Part shown: positions 1-9,400 of the stretch, in pieces
Layout of the letters: every line of letters begins with the position of its first letter
How positions within the stretch are numbered: the first letter of the stretch is position 1
Assembly: GCA_977006965.1 (NCBI GenBank)
Contig: OZ345373.1
Location: forward strand, 2,046,001 to 2,110,000
Reading direction: 5' to 3'
Length of the DNA stretch: 64,000 nt
Source of the DNA: Phymatolithon calcareum
Taxonomy: Eukaryota > Rhodophyta > Florideophyceae > Hapalidiales
Notes under the pieces: generated by a model
What the model was told of the DNA's origin: nothing
Seen by the model: only the letters and a program-made list of their open reading frames with translations
Databases searched by the model: none
Made by a program: the position numbers and the translations under genes

Positions 1-234
1 GGACGGTTAGCAGTTTGATATTGCGCGCGATGGAGGCGGGGAATAGCGAATTCGAGGCGTGGGCATAGGCGCTAGCATCATCTTTCAAAGGCTGTCGTTG
101 TCGTGGGGGATGTTGGAGAAAATATGAGCCGAAGGATGCCAAGGAGGCGAATGCGTCTGTGATGCACTACAGCATGGACTAGGGTACTACTTACATTAGC
201 AAGCGCTACAAGGTATCGCCGAACGTAGCACAGG

Positions 235-435
235 TTAGAAATGCCTCCAAAGTGTGGCTGCCAGAATCGATGGTCGACATGGTCATAAAGAATCGGAACC
301 TGTCGTCTCCTTTCTCGTTCGAGGATTGACTTGGAACTTGTGCCATGCGGATTTTATGGAAGAATAATCCCTGACGAGGCGTTGAACAACCAGGTCAACC
401 TCTGTTCCATTGTGTAAAGCGTAGTCTGCTGCACA
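235..435 (-). repeat. 3' flank of methyltransferase copy A, cut off from its gene
   Basis: Read on the minus strand, this matches the sequence just downstream of the intact methyltransferase genes at 44229 and 56044, including the stretch around the MT stop codon and the following 200 bases. Homology stops near position 235, where the sequence becomes unrelated. It is separated from the rest of MT-A (which resumes at 3495) by the DNA transposon at 436-3494, so it is the distal half of the target site. Confidence 0.85.
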
Positions 436-558
436 GGGGGCTGCGGGAAAATTGTCAAATGTGGGAAATTTCCGGCAATTGGATTGGAAACGGGCCAATT
501 GCCGAAATATTACAAATTTCAAATTAGGCGTTTTTACGAATCTGCCATCCACTCCAGC

Positions 559-1474
559 CTACACTACCGTAAAGTCAATGGGCTCGTTTTCAAGAATGCG
601 CGTCTGCTTCGCTGGCGCATTCAGAATGACGTGCAGAACGCGTTGCGAAGACCCTGCCCACTGTACAGTATGGCACTTAAACCTCGTTTCGCACTTGAAC
701 GGCAAAGAAATTCGGGACTTAGTTTCGATATTACCGTCGTGTGGACGACGCAGTTTGTCCAAAAACGGGTAGAAACTTTTCAGCTTAGGGTGATACTTTT
801 CGATACGAGCGACACCACCGGCTCCCTTGAGCCACATTTTGTGCAAAGTCTCCATGTCTACCATTGCTCGCGGCCACAGGACGGAGTACTCCAGCACCCA
901 GCCTTGACTCACAACATTCAGCGAGAAGTCGTTGCGCTTCTCCGTACCCGCACACATCAGGATTGCAACGGAAACACGGCGATTCTCGAGGTCCTCGGGG
1001 TTATTCCACTCCCCCACTGAATAAATTGGTTTGAATTCCTTATGCGGCATGAGCATCTCTGCACCAGACGGCATGTCCTCATCACTCTCCGACTCCCCAT
1101 CCGTGCACTCCAGATCGATCGACATCCCAGCATTCTCCGCGCCGTCCGGGACGACATCGGCAACAGTGCATTTCGTGTTGAGGTTCAATTCAGATTTAGC
1201 AGGAGAACCTGTGAAAAAAAATTGTCAGAAAGACTGTTAAACGCAGTGCGAAAAGGGCCAGTATTGCGCTTGACATACCGTTTTTTGAAATTCCTGAGGC
1301 GTACTTGATACGCAAGCGGCGAAGTTTTGCGGCAAAGGTTGTTGACTTTATCCCCTTGAACGACTCGATGTAGCTAGGATGTTCGCGCACGCTTCTCGGC
1401 ATCATGCCCTCGATCTTCTTCTCTCGCACGAGGCGCTCAAGAAGCGCGGAAGATTCGGGATTGAATTTAGACAT
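559..1474 (-). CDS. transposon-encoded Myb/SANT-like partner protein (spliced)
   Basis: Two exons, 1474-1279 and 1208-559, joined across a 70-nt intron with GTATGT donor at 1278 and a T-rich CACAG acceptor ending at 1209. Splicing keeps the frame (codon 1+2) and gives about 281 residues. The start is the ATG at 1474 (MSKFNPESS); the frame is open further upstream only from a GTG. Residues 1-60 are helical and charged with a pattern like trihelix/Myb DNA-binding domains (LLERLV, then HPSYIESF, then FAAKLRRLR). The rest is an uncharacterised acidic then basic region ending FTVV. Harbinger elements normally encode such a second protein, needed for nuclear import and DNA binding of the transposase. 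The DNA-binding assignment is inference from pattern and position. Confidence 0.65.
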
Positions 1475-1591
1475 TACGCAAATTGTGGCGTGCGTTAGCT
1501 TGCTACGCGTGATGCAAGTGCGGCTGGGGAAGGTACAGTGCTTTCTTTTGTAGCTTGCGGGTGATGCCTCTATGACAGGAAATGAAAACAC

Positions 1592-2552
1592 AGTTCGGCC
1601 CGGTTTCCTTTTCCCGCGAAATCCTGAAAGATATCATTGTCTTGGTTTATTAATGTTCTCCCATTGCCTGCGGAATGTATGATAAAAATGCCTCTTGCAA
1701 GCGCTGACAATCTGTTCGATTGTCCGTGCCGTCAGTCGCATAGCGACAAAAAAAGCGACACGCAACAATTTGTCGCATGAAATCGTACAACTTACAATAA
1801 AATCTTTTCTTGCTCAGGCTCTACAGTGCAACTGAATGACTCTAGAGCAAATAAAAAAAGACAGGAGAGTAGAAATATATACGTTCTAATGCACTCAAGA
1901 AACAAAATCTTTCTCGGTGCTACCGGAAGGCTGCGCTACGCGCTACTAAAACCCGAAAAATAACGAAAAACTACAAAATCGCGACTTTAGTTTCGCGCAT
2001 TGGAGAGTCATGGAGATCGGAATAAGATAATTCGTTGCGTTGTGGAGTAGTTTATGGTGTTCTGTAGTCACTTATCTGATAAAATCGCCTTTTAGTCTTC
2101 TACAAAGCCCAATATTAGACGAACTATACTTGTCGCTTTTTTTCAAATCGAACAGAATCGTACAACATCGATGCGCGCATGTACGTGGGTGTGTCAGCTA
2201 CATCGACGCATTCGTCAACTATCTGACGTGATCTAATGACATCATACCAATCGAATCTTTGACGGAAACGTGTCAAGTGTGCATTAATGAGTCCCATGTA
2301 TACAACTCTCATTAAATTTCAGAAATATGCTCAAAGATTGTACATTTCTTACAAGTTTGCAACATATCATAGCTCAGCCCGGTTTGATCGCGTCTAATTA
2401 TGCCATAATTGTACAGAAAAACTAGCTTTTGCTATCATAACCCCCAGCGCTGAGCATCGCAAGGATACACTGATGACATTACTTCACAGTACTCCTCTGC
2501 TCGCCATCGCTATCCACCGGCTTATTGCGGTGCCTTCGACTTGCACAACACC
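1592..2552. other. divergent promoter region of the transposon
   Basis: About 1 kb between the two divergent genes of the element. It is AT-richer than its surroundings and holds no convincing ORF. It presumably contains both promoters; I cannot point to a specific box with confidence. Confidence 0.4.
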
Positions 2553-3453
2553 ATGGTACTCTCTGCAGAGTACTTCTCCTGGCTTGCACACGCTTCCATT
2601 GGAAGAGCTCCCGGACTAAACCAACATACAACGGCGCGGCGCTTCCGCGCTCTCTACGGCGTGAGCCCTCGCGTGTGCGCCATTGTGTGGAATCTGATCC
2701 TCAAGCATCTGCCACCTCACGCCGCGCCCAAGCATCTACTGTGGGCTTTGCTTTTCTTGAAGCTCTATGCGAGTGAAAATGTAAACGCGCGAATCGTTGG
2801 GGCTGACGAAAAAACGTTTCGTCTCTGGCAATGGAGAATTGTCAAAATTATTGCGGCACTAAATGTGGTAAGCTCCTACATGTTCTTTTTCTTCCATTGT
2901 GCAACAGCGTCACGGTTTTAACTCCGTTCAGATTTCATGGGATGCGCGCGTAAACTCCAGGTCTATTTTGCTGTGTAGGACAAGTGTCGACGGGACCGAT
3001 TTTCGGATCTGTGAGCCCTCTCCGTTCAGCCCCTCCTGGTACTCACACAAATTTAAAGGGCCAGGGTTGCGCTATGAAGTTGCGCTCGCTATTGAGACGG
3101 GCGAGATAGTCTGGGTTCATGGGCCTTTTCAGGCCGGTGCATTCAGCGACGTTTCAATTTTTCGGCTCGGTCTGAAGAAAGTGCTATCAGAAAATGAGCG
3201 CGTTGTCGCCGATGGAGGGTACCCTGACGAGAAATGTGTAACACCAAAAATGCTTTCCGGGCAGTTGAAAAATGGGTTTGCGACCGTCCGTGCGCGGCAT
3301 GAGACAGTGAACGAGCGTTTTAAGAACTTCTCTATTCTTGGGCATAGGTTTAGACACAGACCCTCCCTCCATTCGTTCTGTTTTCACGCTGTAGCGAACC
3401 TAACCCATCTTATGATGCAAAGTGAAAGTCCCCTCTTTCAAATTCTTTTCTAA
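2553..3453 (+). CDS. PIF/Harbinger-type DDE transposase (spliced)
   Basis: Exons 2553-2867 and 2932-3453 are joined across a 64-nt intron (GTAAGC donor at 2868, TTCAG acceptor ending 2931), phase 0, giving about 278 residues. The start is the ATG at 2553 (MVLSAEYF). The N-terminal 100 residues are helical. The catalytic half follows the DDE_Tnp_4 pattern: VDGTDF (D125), WYSHKFKGPG, an AGAFSDVSIF block (D178), a VADGGYP block (D199), and ETVNERFKNF with E233. The triad is D125, D178 or D199, and E233. It lies beside the right terminal repeat, stopping 41 bases before the element end. At 278 residues it is on the short side for Harbinger transposases, but all the core motifs are present. Confidence 0.85.
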
Positions 3454-3494
3454 ATTAGTATAAATATCATTTCTACAACTTTCCCGCACCCCCC

Positions 3495-4111
3495 AGGCTT
3501 CATCACCACAATAAATCGCCGTTCATGGATGTCATAGTCATGACTCTCAACGATCTGCATTCCAGCATCTACAATTTTCTTCAACAACTCATCACGACTG
3601 AAGAATCGAACACTGGCTGGTGCGCGCCCGAAAAACTGTGCTACAGTGACAGCGATGCTAAGCAGAAAGTTGTCGGCCATTCCCGAAGTCTTTGAGATGA
3701 ATACCCCACCAGGTCTAAGTTTCTTCTTGAGCGCCGCAATGGCGCTATCTGTGTCAGGTATCAGCATAAGCAGATTAAGTGCAAGTACAATGTCGTAAGA
3801 CTCGTCTGCGCCAGGCGCTGCGTCACATCTGCAACTCGAAACTCGACGTTCTCAGTGCCCGCAACCATGCCTTTATCCGAGGCAATTTGGACCAACTTTG
3901 GAGATATATCCGTCGCGACTATGTGCTGCACGTCACCGGCAAGCTTCAGCGCTGATATCCCTGTTCCGCACCCGACCTCCAGCATGCGTGCTGTAGGGAC
4001 GAGGTGCTTGCGAATTCGTACTATGGTGTCGGCGTATTGCTCTTCGTCCTTGATTGGGCTTGCTGCATACTCAGCGGCGAAACCGTCCCAAAACTTGACA
4101 TCATCGCACAT
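3495..4111 (-). pseudogene. SAM-dependent methyltransferase copy A, disrupted
   Basis: This is homologous along its length to MT-B and MT-C. It starts at the same ATG (4111, MCDD) and keeps the SAM-binding motif MLEVGCGTG. A single-base deletion near 3824-3828 (CAGGCGCC in the parents, CAGCGCC here) shifts the frame, so the first frame ends about 20 codons later and the remainder continues in a second frame from about 3767. One codon is missing in the DYDDIH motif. The final codons are cut by the Harbinger-type element, and the rest of the 3' end lies at 235-435. It is therefore a pseudogene with two independent lesions. Confidence 0.9.
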
Positions 4112-4157
4112 CGTGGTTTGCCCAGACAGCTGCCTGGCTGTCGTACAGGAAATAAAT

Positions 4158-4195
4158 CTTGGAATGCATTTCCATGCATGGAAATGCATTCCAAG
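4158..4195. repeat. 38-bp perfect palindrome upstream of methyltransferase copy A
   Basis: A perfect inverted repeat with no spacer, each arm 19 bases beginning CTTGGAATGCATTTCCATG, 47 bases upstream of the MT-A start codon. MT-B has a 30-bp perfect version (43519-43548), and MT-C has a version with two mismatches (55330-55367). The position is conserved, so it could be an operator or a 5' UTR hairpin. Confidence 0.9.
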
Positions 4196-4206
4196 AAAAA
4201 CAGTGC

Positions 4207-4880
4207 TGTCGCGCCTACCTGGCGTGAGCGCTTTACAGCAACCAAACAACAGGGCAGATGCCCGAAACACAACAAACAGAGACGATTTACCTTCACTTAT
4301 CTTCGCCTCAACTTCTCAACAACCGAACAAACTCGCAGTTCGATGCCCCTCCTTCTCTGTAGCTCGCCCATGGTGCCCGCTTAAGTAGGGGTTCCACCTG
4401 CACTCCACATGCCCGGGTCTTGCCCTCGGCACTCATCAGGGAGTCCGGCAGCGGTCGCGTGTAAACGCAATCACCGCACACCACAGCGGCGCACACAGCC
4501 GCAAAACATCCTTCGCGCGCCCAATTCACCGGCGCGCCCATTCGTAGAACACCTTGTCAGCGGCCTCAGCGTGCGCTCATCAGCGCCCGCTCATCAGCGC
4601 CCGCCCATCAGCGTCGTGCGTCAGCGCGCTCATAACGCGCCTGATCCTTGCCACTGTACGCGCCCGACGAACCAGTGCGTACGCGGAGCAGCTCCAGGTG
4701 ACCATTGAAGCCAGCTGCCACTTGCAGTCTCCACAGATGTGACGCCCATTCGGGTGGCGCCACCAGAATTCTGGTAGAACTTGGTGACCAAATCAGGCAA
4801 CCGACATTCAGCCCAACTGCCAAGTACGATCGTTGTGCTCGGTTGATCAGTCCAGCTTACAGCCGATTACTTCTTGTGCA
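4207..4880. mobile_element. solo-LTR-like insertion, 674 bp
   Basis: Copies B and C lack this segment. It begins TGTCGCGCC and ends CTTGTGCA (TG...CA as in LTRs) and is flanked by a perfect 7-bp duplication ACAGTGC (4200-4206 and 4881-4887). The empty site in copy C reads AACAGTGCGAC. It has no coding capacity and no clear terminal inverted repeat. A solo LTR is the best reading; 7 bp is longer than the usual 4-6 bp duplication, so another non-autonomous element is possible. Confidence 0.65.
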
Positions 4881-4887
4881 ACAGTGC

Positions 4888-6425
4888 GACATGGCATCGC
4901 CCACGGCTGTCATCAAACGTATTTCAATTGGATGGTATCTTCTCACGAGGTGCACCATGGTCCAATCATTGATCGAGCAGTGTTCATCATTTGTGCGAGA
5001 ACATGTCACAAACTTTGTGTCTGGCGGTTGAGCTTAAGAATTTCCTAAAAATGGAAACACGTGGTAAGCTCTTTTTACGATCGACAGGTGGCAGGACCTT
5101 TTTTCACAATACGGACCAACGACTGTTATGGTAAAGCGGAGCCGATTAGGCGATTATACACGTGTAATATGCTACCAATGGCGGTACTACGTGTACCTGT
5201 ATTAGGAGCAAACGCTTCCAATCTCGCGTAGGCGATGTCCGGAAGCCCTGGCAGTCATCTTCCATTTTTCTATAGGAGTCTCCTATACAGTCATAGGGAG
5301 GGGTGGATGGGGAACAAAAGCATTGCCGGCTGTGACGCCGGTACCCCAGAATACGAATGGGTTGCACAATATCGTATATCCGGTACGCTAGCATGCTGAC
5401 GACATCAGACAACGATGATCCTGGCTTTAGCTGCGGGGCAGGCTTTGCCCAACATTACCGGGCTGTATCATACGCCGGTGGGAACGCGCCAGTACACCCA
5501 GCGCCGTTGGAAAAATATTTGACCATATACAGTATACTTAGGCCCCAGTTCTTTGGTCTCACCGAAAACGTATTTTAGCGGACCAATCTAGCCAATCCTA
5601 CCACCAAAACAAGCCTACTCGAAGTATTGTACTGTAGATTATTGTAAAGGTGGCTAGCTACCTAACTGGAGGTTAAACGGCATATTCTTATTTCTGTGAT
5701 CAGACAGCAATTGTCGGCAGACGGGACGAACAAATGGTGAGCAAGACGAAGGATGCAGCGGCGTGCTATGGCGAAGCCCGCAGGTGCCGAAGGTGCGTGG
5801 GTGGAAAAATGGCGCGACGGACAAAGGCGGGTGGCAGCATGACCGGAATGGTAACTGCGTTGGTAACGGCGGGCAGACGGTCGCAGGTGATCGGATGGGG
5901 TCGATACCTGGGGACGACCGCGGCTGACTGAATATCGGCGCCGTGCGGTGGCATCCGTATTGTGCGGTGGCCATTGACTGTTATGCTGTAAAGCAGTATT
6001 TATCATAGACCAGGATACCGTGCATTTCTATTAGCTGTTTGGGCCCATTACACAAAGCGTCTTGATGTACAGTAGGGTACTGTACCAGTGTCGTAGGCAT
6101 GTTAGGAGGTTGTACTGTATGATAGTAATTTCTCCTGCTCACGCAATATGTCAAAATCTGTCATTCCCTTTTCCTTTATCATATTGACACACTTGCCTAG
6201 GAAAGTGTATGATAGATGTACAACCATGGTCAGAATTCTACGCATATGCGTCATGGGTAATCTCGGCTGCAGCCGTATAATTTTTCTGGCTCACCCGAGT
6301 GCTTCACTGCAGTGAGCAAAGCCGGCAATCTGTCCAACTCAAAACGTACCTTCGGATAGCTGCAGAGTTCAAAATTACTTACGGCACGCCGAATTCATTG
6401 CGCAGGGTCGTCAACACCACAAGCG
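4888..6425. promoter_or_regulatory. shared divergent intergenic region, copy A
   Basis: This sequence lies between the divergent MT and Sel1 genes and is conserved at high identity in copy C (53757-55160) and partly in B (42488-43470). Without the solo-LTR insertion, the MT-to-Sel1 ATG distance is about 1.64 kb in both A and C. It has no credible ORF. It contains a 17-bp near-perfect palindrome TATAGGAGTCTCCTATA at 5270-5287 and several TACTGTA motifs. It probably holds both promoters. Confidence 0.6.
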
Positions 6426-9400
6426 ATGGCCGGCACGGAGTTCTTCAAGAATGTAACGGGGAATTACTGGTTCTCGTTTGTCGCCTACGTGATGGTAATA
6501 GCGACCTGGAGCGCCCTAATGGGAGACGACTTCATCTCGTCGTCTTGGAAGTCTGTTCGTGATACACGCAAACGGGGTATTGATCACCTCCGCGCCGTGA
6601 CTTTGCCGATGGCGTACATGCCTGTCTACATGTTCTTCCAGTTCAAGACCGGCGACTATAACGAGATGAATTCAGGTCTGGTGGCACTCATGTTTGCACT
6701 TCTTCACATGTCGCGGACGATCTGGGGCCTTTGGCAGCTGCAGATTTTCAAGGAATGGTTTATGGAGTCGCGGAAGTCCATGGTGTCACTAGGGTACGGC
6801 ATGAAGCAAGACGACAAAGGCGATGATGGGGACGGCTCGGATGAAGACTCCTTGATGAAGCGAATTAACGAAGAAGCTGATGAAGTGGAAGTTAACGATT
6901 TAATAGTCGATAACAGGATTACGGAGGGCGAGGTGCGATGCCGCCTTCGATTTCTTTCAACTGAGGAGAGAAAAGAGCTTGAAACAAGTCCATTCCTGAA
7001 GAGAATCGGGAGTCAAATGTGGTACACGTTGCGAAGTGCTCTACTCTTGCCTCTACTTCTCTGGTCGATCGTAAAAACACGATCCAGGTCTCGTACTCGT
7101 CGGGGACTCCGTATGGAACCCAAAGAGCCGGAGGAGATTTGGCTTCGTTGGGCCACTCTTCTCGTTGCACACGCCTTGCCTGAATGGTTGTCGGACATGA
7201 AGAAAGCAGGCAGCGGAGAATCACAGGACGATAATGGAGAGAGCTACGAGAATGTTCGAGATCGCTTTGCATCAGAAGTGCTTATGAGTGCTGTTCTTCA
7301 CTCTCGGAAGACTGGAAACGTATGGGAAGAAAATGGCATGAGCGTGGATGGTGAAAGTGATGAAAATGTTGGCCGTGGTGCAGGTCATAGTTTCTTGAGC
7401 TTCGAAAAATGGGACAACTATCCCATGCTACGCAAAGGAACGTTCAACAAGCAGGAGTTCTTCAGACATGCATGCGAAAGCGGAAAAGGTCTTCCATTCG
7501 AAATACCACATGAGCTGGCGAAAACAGATCGGGAAGGTTGTGCACACTACAGTTATCAGAAGTTCAAAGGGAAGCTCGATCGTGCACGAGATGACATGCC
7601 GGTCGAGATGGGAGAGAAAGCGATTGAGTTCGGAGTGGCGGAACTGGAATGGCTGGCGATATTCCTAAGTGTCGGTCGATGGAGCAGCGGGGTTCGCAAC
7701 AAACAGGACAATGGGAGTGTGGATGATGGGAGTGATCGTGACGATGAACTGGGTCTGCCTGCCGAGAACTTGGCGAGTCAGCTTGGATTTGCTCGTGGTG
7801 CACAGGCGTTTTATGACGTGTTGTCGGGACCGTTGTTGCGAAACGCAATTGGACGAGTTCTGTGGTGTAACAGGCAGGTCTCCGAGGTCAGCGCACATAT
7901 TGACAATTGGATGGCACTGTGCGTGGGAGAACAGACAGCGTATGTGGAATCGAAGATACCCAGTGTGAAGAAGAAATGTATGGTGGATCATGTGGAAGGT
8001 ACAGTGGATACAGAGGAGGTACAGGAGGAAGCGGACGAAGTTGAAGCTGTTTCTAATGCACGATTTGCGACGGAAAACGTGTGGAAGGAAAACGAAGATT
8101 TGGAAAGACAAAGATTCCTCTTGCAACTTACAATTGTAGAGCCTGAGTTTTTGCACTTTGACAAGTCGATATCATTCATGGGTTGCAGTATGGAAAATCT
8201 ACGGAGTTCGTTAGCGACGTGGGCTGAACGCAACGAAAATGCAGCTGCCATTGTTTGGGAACCGGAAATCTGCGAATCAAATGGCATTGAATTCTGCGCC
8301 AGTAATGACTTGCAGCAGCTACTTGTCAGCCTTGAAGGCAAGAAATCTTTGGAAGAACGGTTTGTGCATATGCTGTTGCTGTGGGAGCTTCAAAATCATT
8401 TGCAAGAAGGACTACCACGAGAGGGGATATCCCCCAGTCAAATGCAGGCTATGATGCTTTGCGTGCTATCATTTCCGGCAATATGCGCGAACGTACGTGA
8501 GTGGACTGGGGAAGTCGTACGCCATGGCGTTTCCGCACAGCGGGACAGCTGTGTTATCGTGGTTGACGCCAAGAGTATTGATGCGGCATACTTCAATATT
8601 GAAAAGTATGAAGCTGTGTTCCGAGCTGTATGCGGCCCGCAAGATGTACAAGTTGTGATAAGATTTTCGAGACAAGACAACGGGTCCGCGGTATCAATTA
8701 ATGCAAAGCTGCGTGTTGGCGAATCGACTAGCGAGAGATTTTCGTGGGAAGCGTGGCGTGATGCGTTTGGAGGTCGACTGGCGGGAGCGGAAAAGTCAAA
8801 AGCGGAAATTGGGCGTGCTTCGTGGTCAGTTTGCCGAACGAGAAGAAGAATTTCGTCTGGGGTATCGTTGTTCGATGCATCTAAAGCGGGAACAGGAAGC
8901 ATGAGGATGTGGGATGGATGGTTACCGACACGATCAGATATATCCATGTATGAGATGACAAGCAGAGGATTTATTATGAAGGTGCAGAACTCCAAGCTCT
9001 TCAAAGTTGAAACAGAATTTCTTCGTGGCACAACGACCACTTTTGATTTCCGAACTCGGATATCTGCACCGGTTTCATACGCTGATGCGGACGAGAAGTG
9101 TCTGAAACATGCGTCCCTCATTGTGGTGGAGGTTTTGCGTGGCTGTAGTGAAAGCGAAGAAGCGACAAACAGATCGCCGTTGAGAGTTGAAGATATTCGA
9201 ATCCGTGCAGACCGTCTTATGGAATCTGGAAGGAGAGAAGATCTAGACGTAGCACTGACGCTATATGAAGTTGCGGTGACGGCAATGGAAGATGGTGATG
9301 CGCTCGGAAAGGCGCTTCAGATTCTATTTCAAGGAGGTCCCAGCAGAAAAGCAGCGCAAGACGCTGTGACGCTAATCGAAGGGTTCTATTTGCCTCAAAA

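Larger units (their letters stand above)
436..3494. mobile_element. PIF/Harbinger-type DNA transposon, two divergent genes
   Basis: A 3.06-kb element bounded by terminal inverted repeats: left GGGGGCTGCGGGAAA from 436, right (minus strand) GGGGGGTGCGGGAAA from 3494, with weaker similarity for about 8 more bases. It encodes a DDE nuclease (plus) and a small DNA-binding-like protein (minus), the two-gene layout known for PIF/Harbinger elements. The insertion is proved by empty sites: MT-B and MT-C read straight through the interrupted sequence (CTGCACAGGCTTC on the plus-strand sense of copy A). The exact target duplication cannot be fixed because the ends run into G/C tracts; AGG is a candidate 3-bp duplication. 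Both genes look intact once introns are removed, so the element may be young. Confidence 0.9.

Noticed and set aside
484-1308. Plus-strand frames of 70-180 codons inside the transposon.
   Set aside because: They are shadows of the spliced minus-strand partner gene and have no motif.
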